This document shows, piece after piece, positions 1 through 9,800 of a DNA stretch of 64,000 bases. Source of the stretch: an uncultured Polaribacter sp. (GTDB lineage Bacteria > Bacteroidota > Bacteroidia > Flavobacteriales > Flavobacteriaceae); the NCBI GenBank assembly GCA_943788045.1, contig CALSOT010000002.1, positions 240,210 to 304,209 of the forward strand, read 5' to 3'. The notes below the pieces were generated by a model, which saw nothing but the letters and a program-made list of their open reading frames with translations, did not search any database and had not been told where the DNA came from. Each line of letters opens with the position of its first letter. Position 1 is the first letter of the stretch. The position numbers and the translations under genes are program-made.

Positions 1-2
1 TT

Positions 3-614
3 GCCATTAAACTTCCCGGAAAAGATGATGTAGGCAAAGAAGTCTATTTACCCATTGATGCTAAATTTCCACAAGAAGATTATGTGCGTCTGCAAACAGC
101 TTATGATGAAGGAGATACTGTGGGTATAGAAAAAGCAAACAAAGCATTGGTGCAGTCTGTAAAGAAATTTGCAAAAGACATTCGCAGCAAATACATAGAT
201 CCGCCAAACACCACAGATTTTGGAATTATGTTTTTACCGCTAGAAGGCTTGTTTGCTGAGATAGTACGTCAACCAGAAGTAGTAGCTTTATTGCAAAGAG
301 AATACAAAATAATTGTAACAGGCCCTACAACTTTAGCGGCAATGTTAAATAGCCTTCAAATGGGTTTTAAAACTTTAGCAATCCAAAAAAGAAGCAGCGA
401 GGTTTGGCAAGTATTAGGCGCGGTTAAAAAACAATTTGGTGAATTTGGCAAAGTATTAAAAAATGCCCAAGCAAAAATACGTCAAGCAGATGGCGAATTA
501 GAAAAGTTAGTGACTACAAGAACCAATATGATGATCTCTAAACTAAAAAGTGTGGAAGAGTTGCCAGTGGCAGAAACAGAAGAAATATTAGGAAAGCCAA
601 AACTAGAAGAATAA
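3..614 (+). CDS. rmuC: DNA recombination protein RmuC, C-terminal part (5' end outside window)
   Basis: The open frame runs in from the window edge without a start codon. The GTG at 84 is internal, because the frame upstream of it already reads as family sequence (LPGKDDVGKEVYLPIDAKFP). The segment holds the conserved RmuC core, with PIDAKFPQEDY, FLPLEGLFAEI and the TGPTTLAAMLNSL motif, followed by a basic coiled-coil-prone tail of about 80 residues. RmuC proteins are predicted nuclease-like, coiled-coil proteins that limit DNA inversions and other rearrangements at repeats. That role is interesting in a genome carrying a large tandem array, but no link is shown here. The gene ends at TAA 614 and is followed by about 460 bases without a convincing gene. 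The family call is secure; the N-terminal coiled coil is not visible. Confidence 0.93.
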   Translation, partial: AIKLPGKDDVGKEVYLPIDAKFPQEDYVRLQTAYDEGDTVGIEKANKALVQSVKKFAKDIRSKYIDPPNTTDFGIMFLPLEGLFAEIVRQPEVVALLQREYKIIVTGPTTLAAMLNSLQMGFKTLAIQKRSSEVWQVLGAVKKQFGEFGKVLKNAQAKIRQADGELEKLVTTRTNMMISKLKSVEELPVAETEEILGKPKLEE

Positions 615-1072
615 AGGTTTATGAGTTATCTAAGTCCTCTTTGGTCGTAGAAAAAACAAACTTGGCACGATCAAGTGGCTTCTTGTATTGTTGTAAATAA
701 GTAAGTTATCATTTTGTTTGTTGTTAGTGGCAACATTGTTAAATACATAATAAATACTTTTAACAACACTGTATAGTAAAAACCTTTTAGACTACGTTCC
801 ATACCCAAATCGAAGGCTGCTTTTTTTTGTGTTTTAAAATAATAATATCGTAAATCCTACCAAAAACGAATTCTAATAATTTGATTTCTTTTTAGTGAGA
901 TATCAAAATAGAAGCCCTCAAAAGTTAATGCGTTAATTTTATAAATTAATTGACGCCAAAGCTTTTGAACCCAATTCTCTTTTTTATGCATAATACGTTA
1001 TAAATAGGATAGTTATAATTCAAATATAATAATTAAATGAGCGATACGTTTAGTTTTTATAGCTCAATATTT
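615..1072. other. intergenic stretch, no convincing gene
   Basis: AT-rich sequence between rmuC and the small-RNA candidate. A minus-strand reading from an ATG at 991 looks protein-like for about 44 codons but meets a stop near 860. It resumes in another frame down to about 787, so at best it is a decayed short gene. No tRNA or clear terminator for rmuC was found. Confidence 0.4.
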
Positions 1073-1080
1073 TAATTTTG
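1073..1080 (+). promoter_or_regulatory. Bacteroidota-type -7 promoter element
   Basis: The sequence TAATTTTG fits the TAnnTTTG -7 consensus of Bacteroidota primary sigma factors exactly. It sits about 7-10 bases before the first hairpin of the small-RNA candidate, which would put transcription start near 1086. No clear TTG-type -33 element was seen, so this is a moderate call. Confidence 0.5.
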
Positions 1081-1085
1081 GCTAT

Positions 1086-1180
1086 TTAATGGATGTTACC
1101 ATTCATCGGGGTTGGCCAAGCCAACTAAAAAATCTAAATGAAATCTCAAAAGTCCCTTTTAAAAGGACTTTTGTTTTTGT
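1086..1180 (+). ncRNA. candidate small structured RNA with terminator
   Basis: Three hairpins follow each other in about 85 bases. The first has stem ATGGATG (1089-1095), loop TTAC and stem CATTCAT (1100-1106), with one G-U pair. The second has stem GTTGGC (1111-1116), loop CAA and stem GCCAAC (1120-1125). The third is the terminator stem AAAAGTCC/GGACTTTT with a T-rich tail. A consensus -7 element lies just upstream. The stretch has no convincing protein-coding character, although an open frame can be read from the ATG at 1089. The arrangement of promoter, structured body and terminator is what a stand-alone small RNA looks like. I cannot assign it to a family; Rfam families of flavobacteria, such as Flavo-1, would be the first comparison. 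It could also be a leader or terminator remnant. Confidence 0.5.
1148..1178 (+). terminator. rho-independent-type terminator
   Basis: The stem AAAAGTCC (1148-1155) pairs with GGACTTTT (1165-1172), and the inner TTTT/AAAA can extend it. TTTTGTTTTTG follows. The A-run on the 5' side and T-run on the 3' side mean it can act on both strands, so it may also end the minus-strand regulator gene that stops at 1212. Confidence 0.65.
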
Positions 1181-1211
1181 GACAAGTATATTTCTTGTAA
1201 AGAATAGGTCT

Positions 1212-4037
1212 TTATGTATTATCCAAATCAATTAAATATTCAACTAAATTTTGCTCACGATTTAGTTTTAATTTTTTTCTTAACCTGTATCGGGCAAGTT
1301 CAACACCTCTAGTAGTAATATTCAAAAGTTTTGCGATTTCTTTTGAACTCATGTTCATTCTGAGAAAAGCAGCTAATTTTATCTCTCTAGGGGATAGACG
1401 AATATTGTTGATTGACAATTTTTCTAAGTAATTGCCATGAACTTGATCAAAATGATACGCAAATTGATCCCAAGAATCGTTGTTTGATAATTCTTGATCA
1501 ATACTTCTAATGAGATGTTTAAGTTCTTGATTAGCTCCTCCTTTATGCAAAGTATTACTAATTTTTTCTTGAACATTTTGAATAAATTCTTTATTCTTAA
1601 GCAATTGCATCGTAATCGACGTTAATTGATCGTTTTTAAGGTCGAGTTCTGTTTGTAATTTTTCGGAATTCAATTTATCAATCTCCTCATCTTTAATCTT
1701 GAGTTCTTTTTCTTTTTCCTCTGTAATAATTATTCGCTCCGTTTTATACTTTCTACGTTGCATTATAGGTATTAAAATAAAGCTTAATAATCCCAGGCCA
1801 ATATATCCGAGCCTTGCTGCTTGCGATGCATACCAAGGTGCTAAGACTTTAAACGCAAAGCCCGAGGTTTCACTTTCTATACCATATAAATTTAGTGCCT
1901 TCACTTCAAAAGTGTAGCTGCCATATGGCAGGTGTTCGTAGCTTTTTTTGCTCATAGATGACCACTTAGACCAGTTTTCATCTAAAGGGGTTAATCTATA
2001 GCTATAGGTTAGGTCTTCAAAACCATCAAAATAAGGCGAAGCGTAGTTTATTTCTATAGTATGGTTTGAATCTAATTCTAATTTTTTTGTAAATGACGGA
2101 TTTATAATTGATGTAGAATCTTCGTTCTTTGTGACTTCGATATGTCTTATAATTACTGAAAAATCTTTGTTAATAAGATGTTCTTTTAAAGGATTGTAAT
2201 GGATAAACCCCTCTTTGGCACCCACTACTATATTGCGTTCATCGATAACTGAAATATTAGGAAGATCATCATTTATAAACTTATTAATATGCTTAAATAC
2301 TGAGGTTTCTTTCTGAAACTTGCCATATTTTTCTTCTTTAAGAACACCAAGTTCTTGGTTTTGAATGTAATAAATGGAGTTGTTTTTGTCTGTTACCAGT
2401 TCACTCACATGCTCTTTGCCAAGTATTTCATCAAAAAAACTGTTTAAAGAAAATTTTGAAGTTTTAGGATTAAAATCATAAAATCCTTTTTCTGAGGTAA
2501 ATACCAACTTGCCATTTAATAAATAAGAGCTTATTAAAATGTTAGAAGGGAATCCACTATGCTCTCCAAAATGCTGAATATCATTTTTAAGTTGCATATT
2601 GCTATCCAATCTCAATTTGTATGCTCCTTTGTAGCCATGCGTCATCCACAATATAGAATCATTTTCGAACTCTAAAATTCTTGAAGATTCCGTTAGACCA
2701 GGAATTTGTCCTGCTCTATTCCATTTACCGTTTCGTTTCTTAAAATATCTGATACCTTGATAATCTCCACCCAATATAAGATTGGGGTCAGTTGTTTTTA
2801 TGAACTTCCAGCTACCAATGTCATGAAATTTATCTAAACTATTCGCATTAATTTTAAAGGCGCCTTGATGGTGATTTAGAATCAGTTCATTATTAATTTG
2901 TGAAAAATCATAAACTTGCCCTTCACTGCCCGACATAAATTGGTACTTGACATGCTTCTTAGGTTTATTTTTATAGTTCTGTGTAAAAACACCATTACTA
3001 GTGCCTAAATAAATGGTTTCATTAAAATTATGAGCTGCATATCCGCTACCTTCAACATTTACCTCTTCATTGATCAAAGAAAAAGGTAAACTCATTTTTA
3101 AATAATCAATACCGTTATTTAGGGCAATCCATAAATTATGATAACGGTCTTCGTAAAGTGCCCGCACTGTTCTGTCGGATAAACCGATCTTTTTTGTAAA
3201 ATGCTGCTTTATTGTGAAGTTGGGATTAAGAATAAAGAGTCCATTGTTTTGCGTACCAATAGCAAAATCGGCATTGCTTAGTTTGATAGCTGTGTTAATT
3301 GATCCAAATTTCTCTGAATAGTCTATGTAAGGTGTATTTGAATTACCAGACTTATAGATAACTCCCGTTCTGCTCAGATAAAAATCATCATCTGCGTTTT
3401 TCATGATGGCAGCGAGTTCTGGCAACGATTCTGTGCCTGAGATAAGTTGAAATTCACCATCAACTAGTTGAAATAAACCTTTTTCGTAAAATTGACCAAA
3501 TAGTGTATTCCTATGTTTAAAACAGGTTTGTAAAAAGCCTGGGGAGTCTATTTTTTTTATTTCTACACCATTAAAAACTAAAAGTTTGCTTTCTGTATTA
3601 AAAAAAATACGCTCATTAACTTCAATAATTTTCCATATTTCGGAAATCGATCTAGAATCGGGTTCGAGTTTATCTACTAATGAAGTAAAGTTAAAACCAT
3701 CTTTGTCATTTTTGAAATAACCAATTTGGTTCTGACCACCAACAAAAACTCTATTCTGACGATCTATTTTTACTGCCCTTATTTTTGTAGAAAAAGGGAC
3801 TTTGTATTTTTTCCATTGATTTCCATCAAATTCTAACAAGCCTTCATTGTTGGCAACGTATAATATGCCATTCGCATCTTGGTCAAAACTCCAGTTTTGA
3901 ATGCTTCCATTATAAATTTCTGAACTAAAATGAGATTTTAGAGGAATTTTGTTCAAGTAAAAAGCACCATTTGATTGCGAATAAAAATCACTTATAAATA
4001 AAAAAATAAAAATAAAATTGAGTATTCGAAAATACAT
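1212..4037 (-). CDS. membrane-spanning reg_prop/Y_Y_Y sensor with LuxR-type HTH (PUL regulator)
   Basis: This 941-residue protein starts with a signal peptide or anchor (about residues 1-20). A long extracytoplasmic region of beta-propeller strands of the reg_prop type follows (for example LWIALNNGIDYL). Next come a Y_Y_Y domain (about 665-730), one transmembrane helix (about 741-759), a charged coiled coil (about 765-835) and a C-terminal LuxR/GerE helix-turn-helix (about 878-935, LSPREIKLAAFLR). There is no histidine kinase or receiver domain, so it looks like a one-component sensor that reads a glycan outside and binds DNA inside. It is divergent from the SusCD operon starting at 4344 with 306 bases between, the usual position of a locus-specific activator. 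The domain call is strong; the ligand (a beta-glucan oligomer) is inferred from the neighbours. Confidence 0.88.
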   Translation of the reverse strand: MYFRILNFIFIFLFISDFYSQSNGAFYLNKIPLKSHFSSEIYNGSIQNWSFDQDANGILYVANNEGLLEFDGNQWKKYKVPFSTKIRAVKIDRQNRVFVGGQNQIGYFKNDKDGFNFTSLVDKLEPDSRSISEIWKIIEVNERIFFNTESKLLVFNGVEIKKIDSPGFLQTCFKHRNTLFGQFYEKGLFQLVDGEFQLISGTESLPELAAIMKNADDDFYLSRTGVIYKSGNSNTPYIDYSEKFGSINTAIKLSNADFAIGTQNNGLFILNPNFTIKQHFTKKIGLSDRTVRALYEDRYHNLWIALNNGIDYLKMSLPFSLINEEVNVEGSGYAAHNFNETIYLGTSNGVFTQNYKNKPKKHVKYQFMSGSEGQVYDFSQINNELILNHHQGAFKINANSLDKFHDIGSWKFIKTTDPNLILGGDYQGIRYFKKRNGKWNRAGQIPGLTESSRILEFENDSILWMTHGYKGAYKLRLDSNMQLKNDIQHFGEHSGFPSNILISSYLLNGKLVFTSEKGFYDFNPKTSKFSLNSFFDEILGKEHVSELVTDKNNSIYYIQNQELGVLKEEKYGKFQKETSVFKHINKFINDDLPNISVIDERNIVVGAKEGFIHYNPLKEHLINKDFSVIIRHIEVTKNEDSTSIINPSFTKKLELDSNHTIEINYASPYFDGFEDLTYSYRLTPLDENWSKWSSMSKKSYEHLPYGSYTFEVKALNLYGIESETSGFAFKVLAPWYASQAARLGYIGLGLLSFILIPIMQRRKYKTERIIITEEKEKELKIKDEEIDKLNSEKLQTELDLKNDQLTSITMQLLKNKEFIQNVQEKISNTLHKGGANQELKHLIRSIDQELSNNDSWDQFAYHFDQVHGNYLEKLSINNIRLSPREIKLAAFLRMNMSSKEIAKLLNITTRGVELARYRLRKKLKLNREQNLVEYLIDLDNT

Positions 4038-4343
4038 ATAGAGAGTTAAATTAATTTATCTAATGTATAAATTAAATTCATTAAACTCAATAAAATCAAT
4101 GTAAAATAAATTTTATGAGAGTTTTTGATGAGTTGTTTTTTTGTTAATTATGAGTTTTTGATGTATTGTATTTTATTTTTAGTTGTGTTTTTAGTAATAA
4201 ATTTAACAACGTAAAAATTTTACAATGTGTTTTGATATGTGTATTTTTAAGAAATTCAATTATGCCCAGCAATTGGTGAAAAGCATAAATGTTAGAAATT
4301 AATTTACACATATCACATCACAATTAACTTAATTAAAAATTTA
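4038..4343. promoter_or_regulatory. divergent intergenic control region with direct repeat
   Basis: A 306-base, very AT-rich region separates the regulator (minus strand) from the first gene of the utilisation locus (plus strand). It contains an exact 11-base direct repeat AGTTTTTGATG at 4120-4130 and 4153-4163. The start-to-start distance is 33 bases, about three helical turns, and each copy is preceded by TATGAG or TATGAGAG. This spacing suits a dimeric HTH regulator and makes it the best operator candidate in the locus. No perfect TAnnTTTG element was found. The function is inferred. Confidence 0.4.
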
Positions 4344-5735
4344 ATGATGAAAAAAATTACTTTACTTTTTATTTTCGCTTTTAGTGTGATGAATGCGCAA
4401 GAGGTGACACACGTAGATTTTGATTCAAACAATCCTAACATTGTTTTTAACAGTTGGAACACCTCTTCCACTTTTGCTAAAGTGGCAAACCCATTATCGG
4501 ATGCAACAAACGCCTCTGCTTTTGTTGGACAATTTACATCCGGTGACAACAATGATATTGGTATTGGAGTCATTGATGCTACAACCGTCTTTACTTTGCC
4601 TTTTAATTTGGAGTCAAACCCAGTTTTTAAAATGAAAGTTTTTTCAACAAAAGAAATGGATGTGACATTCCACTTAGAAAATGCACCAGATTGGGGTAAT
4701 AACATTGAGGTATCTTCTTCTGTTGGAGCTTCAGATGTGAATAAATGGGTTGAATTAAGCTTTGATTTTACTGCTAATGCATCTAATATTTATATGAACA
4801 ATATTGTTATAAAAATTGGTGGTGCAAATGTTGCGCAGGGAGATGTCTTTTTCTTTGACGATATTAAAGGTCCTGCAATGTATGCCAAACCTGCACAAAA
4901 TTACAATCCGGCAAATGCTGCTTCAGATGTTTCTATCTCTACCAATTTAGAAATAGCGTCTAATGGTAAATTTAGGAATATAGACGATTCAGAAATTATG
5001 GATTTTACGGGTAAATTAGCGCTAAAAATAGGAGATGAGAATGGAGCAGATGTGCCATTTACAGCTGCTATTAATGGTGATAAAAATACAATTACAATTG
5101 ACCCAATCAATGATTTAGAGAATTCTAAAACTTATTGGTATGGAATTATTGACAATGCCATAGAATACACAACTGATGAAGCGGTTACTGATGTTTTTGC
5201 GTCTTTCACAACAAAAGCAGCTGTTTCTGGAGATCTTAACGTAATGTTATTCGATTTTGATACAACCAATCAAGATCTAGGTTTTTCATCTTGGGGTGGT
5301 ACAGGTTTTGCTAAAATTCCAAATCCAGACAAATCAGGAATCAATACTTCAGATAATGTTGCAGAATACACACACGCCGGAAATGATTCTGGTTTAGAAA
5401 ATAATCTAGTAAATGATGCAACACCTTTAACTCCTTTTGACTTTTCTGAAACGCCATTTATTAAAGTGAAGGTTTGGGTAAATAAACCAGTAGCGGTATC
5501 TATTAAATTACAAAATTATCCTGAATGGGGTCAAGGGCATGAACAAAAAATTGATGTAACAGAAACAAATAAATGGGTAGAGGTGGTGTTTAGTTATGGT
5601 GCTATTACAGCAACAAATTACGATAGGGCTCAAATTTATTTTGATAAAGACAGATCAGGAGGTTCAGAGGCTGGAGATAAGTTTTATTTTGATGATTATT
5701 TAAAGAGTAATGTTGCCGCCAAATGTGGTAACTGA
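4344..5735 (+). CDS. secreted multi-domain glycan-binding protein, N-terminal part (frameshifted)
   Basis: The product begins with a clear signal peptide (about residues 1-18, ending NAQ). It shows alternating modules: carbohydrate-binding-like beta-sandwiches that open with DFDSNNPNIVFNSWN and DFDTTNQDLGFSSWG and close on FFFDDI or FYFDDY, and Ig-like SbsA-type linkers (about residues 185-295). No catalytic motif is visible. The frame ends at a TGA at 5733, just as the second Ig-like linker should start. That linker continues directly in the +1 frame, so this and the next entry are one protein of about 800 residues split by a single-base insertion near 5716. As the first gene of the SusCD locus it is probably a cell-surface glycan-binding protein exported by T9SS. 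The function is inferred from context. Confidence 0.72.
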   Translation: MMKKITLLFIFAFSVMNAQEVTHVDFDSNNPNIVFNSWNTSSTFAKVANPLSDATNASAFVGQFTSGDNNDIGIGVIDATTVFTLPFNLESNPVFKMKVFSTKEMDVTFHLENAPDWGNNIEVSSSVGASDVNKWVELSFDFTANASNIYMNNIVIKIGGANVAQGDVFFFDDIKGPAMYAKPAQNYNPANAASDVSISTNLEIASNGKFRNIDDSEIMDFTGKLALKIGDENGADVPFTAAINGDKNTITIDPINDLENSKTYWYGIIDNAIEYTTDEAVTDVFASFTTKAAVSGDLNVMLFDFDTTNQDLGFSSWGGTGFAKIPNPDKSGINTSDNVAEYTHAGNDSGLENNLVNDATPLTPFDFSETPFIKVKVWVNKPVAVSIKLQNYPEWGQGHEQKIDVTETNKWVEVVFSYGAITATNYDRAQIYFDKDRSGGSEAGDKFYFDDYLKSNVAAKCGN

Positions 5736-6774
5736 ATTAAGTCCTTTAGAGGCTGCTACGGATGTTTCGCAAACTGCTGTTCCAACCATTTCATCCAATT
5801 TTCAGTTTGTAAATTTAGACGGTTCAACAATTACAGATGTTTCTCCTTTTGTTGAATTAAGAGAAGATGATGCTTCTGGAACATTAGTGTCTACAATCGC
5901 TTCTATAAATGCTGCTAAAAATAGTATTTCTTTAAAACCATCAGATTTACTAAAAGCGAATACACAATATTGGTATGGTATTAAAGATAACGTAATTAAG
6001 TACAAAGAAAATAATACGAATATTACTGCTACTTCCGCAATGTTTACGACAAAATCAACAGCTATTAATTTTGTAATGTATAATGATTTTGATGGTACTT
6101 CATTAACCACAGTCTCTGAAACGATGGGAGATCCGGCCGGAGCTTTTACAACGGTAGCTGATCCTGCTGGAGGAGAAAATATGGTGGCCAAATGGGACAA
6201 AGGAAACTCATGGGGTGGATGGGAAAGAATTCACTTACAATTAAACGCTCCTTTTGATGCGACCAAAGATGATATCTTTTCCTTTAGAGTGTATTCGCCA
6301 ATTAAAACAGGGATTCGATTTAAATTAGCGAATGCAAAAGAGGATTCGGAAATTACTGCTAATTATGAAACTGATGAAGAAATTATATTAGAAAATCAAT
6401 GGCAAACGGTATATTTAAATACATCGGAGTTAGCAGATGGGGTAAGCTTTGACCATATATTTATTTTTCTTGGAAGAGGTGCATCTGGCGGAACAACTTT
6501 TTATATCGATGATATTAAAGGTCCGCAATTACAAGGTACTGCATCTGTAAATGTTTTCGAGAAAAATAAACTACGTTTTTATCCAAATCCTGCAAATAAT
6601 ACGATTCACTTTTCAAATTTAGAGATGGATACATTTGTTAAAATTTATGATATTAATGCGAAGCAAGTTTTAAAACAGAAAACGAACAACAAAAAATTAT
6701 CTATACGTACTTTAAAGTCTGGTTTTTATTTTGTTGAAGTGAATGGCGCATATCAAAAATTAATTAAACAATAA
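5710..6774 (+). CDS. C-terminal part of the frameshifted T9SS-exported binding protein
   Basis: This frame takes over where the previous one breaks. Reading from about 5716 gives the second Ig-like linker (TELSPLEAATDVSQTAVPTI) and a third carbohydrate-binding-like module that opens with NDFDGTSLTTVSETMGD and closes on FYIDDIKGPQ. A C-terminal type A T9SS sorting domain follows (FYPNPANNTIHFSNL... ending in a short basic tail). The ATG at 5710 is not a natural start: there is no signal peptide, and the true beginning is the gene at 4344. Repairing the frame gives three binding modules joined by two Ig-like domains plus the sorting signal, consistent with a surface-attached substrate-capture protein. 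It is separated from susC by a 13-bp-stem hairpin. Confidence 0.72.
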   Translation: MLPPNVVTELSPLEAATDVSQTAVPTISSNFQFVNLDGSTITDVSPFVELREDDASGTLVSTIASINAAKNSISLKPSDLLKANTQYWYGIKDNVIKYKENNTNITATSAMFTTKSTAINFVMYNDFDGTSLTTVSETMGDPAGAFTTVADPAGGENMVAKWDKGNSWGGWERIHLQLNAPFDATKDDIFSFRVYSPIKTGIRFKLANAKEDSEITANYETDEEIILENQWQTVYLNTSELADGVSFDHIFIFLGRGASGGTTFYIDDIKGPQLQGTASVNVFEKNKLRFYPNPANNTIHFSNLEMDTFVKIYDINAKQVLKQKTNNKKLSIRTLKSGFYFVEVNGAYQKLIKQ

Positions 6775-6780
6775 ATATTT

Positions 6781-6820
6781 TAACAGCATAAAGTTACTAA
6801 GCTTTATGCTGTTACTTTTA
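6781..6820 (+). terminator. strong hairpin between the binding-protein gene and susC
   Basis: A perfect 13-base stem, TAACAGCATAAAG (6781-6793) pairing with CTTTATGCTGTTA (6802-6814), encloses an 8-base loop. CTTTT follows, then an A-run. It starts 6 bases after the stop codon of the upstream gene and ends 16 bases before the susC start. It could terminate part of the transcripts, or be a processing/stability hairpin that sets different levels of the two genes. Confidence 0.6.
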
Positions 6821-6830
6821 AAAAAGAAGC

Positions 6831-9800
6831 ATGATTATATTTAAAAGCTTATTGTTAAAATCAGTTCATCTTTCTTTGTTTTTTCTCACATTTTCTTTTT
6901 TTTCACAGTCTATCATAAAAGGTGAAATTTATGACAACCTTGGCAATCCTTTACCAGGAGTAGCGGTAATTGTTGAGGGAACCACGAATGGAACTGATTC
7001 TGATTTTGATGGAAAATATTTGATTAATGTAAAGAAAACAAATGCTACCTTGGTCTTTTCTTATTTGGGATTTGAAACTAAAAAGATAGCAATTGGTACT
7101 CAAAAAATTATAAATGTAATTTTAAAAGAGAGTGCAGACCAATTAGATGAAGTGCAGATTGTTGCATTTTCCAAACAAAAGAAGTCGAGCATTGTTGGTT
7201 CTGTTACAGCTATAAAAGTAGCAGATTTAAAACAACCAACGGCCAACATTACAAACTCTTTGGCGGGGCAAATTTCAGGGTTAATTTCTTATCAAAGGTC
7301 TGGTGAACCTGGTGCAGATAACGCTGCTTTTTTTATAAGAGGGGTAACTACATTTGGATTTAATAACAGCCCTTTAATTTTATTAGATGGTTTGCAAATT
7401 ACTACTTCAGATTTAGCACGTTTAGAACCAGATAACATCGCATCTTTTTCTATTATGAAAGATGCTACGGCAACATCATTGTATGGTGCAAGAGGTGCAA
7501 ATGGTGTGGTTTTAGTAACGACTAAAGAAGGTAAAAAAGGAAAAGCAAAAGTATCTGTTCGTTACGAAAATTCAATGTCTGCTCCATCACAAATTAATGA
7601 TTTTTTAGGGGCAGTAGATTATATGGAATTGTATAATAGAGCGCAAAGAATGAGAGATCCTTCTGCAACATTATTGTACTCTAAACAAAAAATTGAAGGT
7701 ACACGAAATGGATTAAATCCTAATATTTATCCGGATGTAAATTGGCACAACGAATTATTTAAAGATTTTACTTTAAATAGAAGATTTAATGTGAACATTA
7801 ATGGAGGTGGAGAGGTGGCTCAATATTATTTGTCCGTTACCAGTGCAAAAGAAACGGGTTTATTAAAAGTAGATAACTTAAATAATTTTAATAACAATAT
7901 AGATATTAATAGATCTAATTTAAGAGCTAACATTAATATTAATTTAACCAAAACGACTAAAGTTGCTGCTAAATTCTATTCATTATTTGAAAGGTATAAT
8001 GGGCCTGTGGTAAGTGCATCAGATATTTTTTATCAAGTTTCTCAAGCAAATCCAGCGAATTTTCCAAAAGCTTACGATCCAGATTTGGCAACACAAAATT
8101 TTAATCATACTCTTTTTGGAAATAAAGCGAATGGCGGTTTTCCAAATCCGTATGCAGAGAGTGTTAAAGGGTTTAAAGATCGATTTGCAAATACAACTTT
8201 AGCACAATTTCAGGTTAAGCAAGATTTAAATTTTATTACGGAAGGTTTAAAATTAAGAGCTATGGCCTCTGTAAGAACATATACAGAAAATCAAAATGAG
8301 CGTAGTTTTACACCTTTTTATTATGGAGCTAATGTGATTCAAACACCAACAGGTATGGAATACTCATTAAATCAAATTCAAGAAGGAACAGAGTTTTTAA
8401 ACAATCCTTCCGTTAGTAACAATGGGAACAGTAATTTTTACTACGAAGCTGTTTTAGAATACAACAGAACTTTTAATGAAAAACATGCTGTAAGTGGGTT
8501 ATTGGTGAATTATTTTCAGGAGGCTCTCAATACGATTGGCGGTAACACCGCTTTTTCTACTTTACCATCTAGAAATACAGGTATTTCTGGTAGAACTTCT
8601 TATAGTTTTGATGATCGTTATTTTGGTGAGTTTAATTTTGGTTATAATGGTTCAGAGAAGTTTGCAGAGAAAAATCGTTTTGGATTTTTTCCATCCGTTG
8701 GTTTAGGGTGGATTATTTCTAATGAAAAGTTTTTTGAAGAAAAGATTCCACAAGTAAATTTACTTAAATTAAGATACTCTTATGGTTTAGTAGGTAATGA
8801 CGGTATTTCGAGCGCAAGTGATCGATTTTTCTATTTGTCTGATGTAAATTTAAATAATGGCAACACAGGTTATTCTTTTGGCTCAAACTATAACAACTAT
8901 TACAATGGCTTTATCGTAAATAGATATGCAAATGAAAATGTAAGTTGGGAAATTGCCACGAAGTCTAACGTTGGTATTGAACTAGGTTTGTTTAATAAGC
9001 TAAATATCATTGCAGATATTTTTACAGAAAATAGAAGAGATATTTATATGGAACGTCAATTTATTCCTGAAACTTCAGGCCTAACTACTGTAATTAGCAG
9101 TAATATTGGTGAAGTGAAATCGAATGGTATTGATTTGTCTTTGGATTTTAATCACGCTTTTAGTGGAGATTTTTATATTACGGCACGAGGTAATTTTACC
9201 TATGCAACGAATAAGATTTTAGTGAATGGAGAGCCAGAGTTTCAAGATAAAAATTTAAGTAGAATTGGATATCCAGTAAATCAACAATGGGGTTATACCG
9301 CAGAAAGATTGTTTGTAGATCAAGAAGATATTGATAACTCTCCAGAACAATTTAATGGTTTTTCTACAACAAACTCTTATTTACCAGGAGATATTAAATA
9401 CAAAGACGTAAACAACGATGGAGTTATAAACGAATCAGATCAAGTACCTATTGGCATGCCAAATGTACCAGAAATCGTTTATGGTTTTGGTTTTTCAGCT
9501 AAATATAAAGATTTTGATTTTTCTGTCTTTATGCAGGGAGTCGCAAGGTCTTCATTCTTTATTAATCCAAATGATATTTCTCCTTTTGTAAACGAACGTA
9601 ATGCATTAAGCGTCATTGCAAACAATCATTGGTCAGAAAATAATCCAGATCCAAACGCTTTTTGGCCTCGTTTATCAACTTATGCTATTGATAACAATCA
9701 AAAACCATCTACCTGGTGGTTAAGAGATGGTGATTTTTTAAGATTAAAAAATTTAGAATTTGGTTATACAATACCAGAGTCTGCGGGTAAGATTTTTTCG

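Noticed and set aside
787..991. Possible small minus-strand gene downstream of rmuC
   Set aside because: It first appeared as a 67-residue frame, but a careful base-by-base reading shows a stop near 860 and a frame change; at most a decayed gene.
4313..4705. 130-codon minus-strand frame across the start of the locus
   Set aside because: Antisense to a gene with a clear signal peptide and module structure; no family features.
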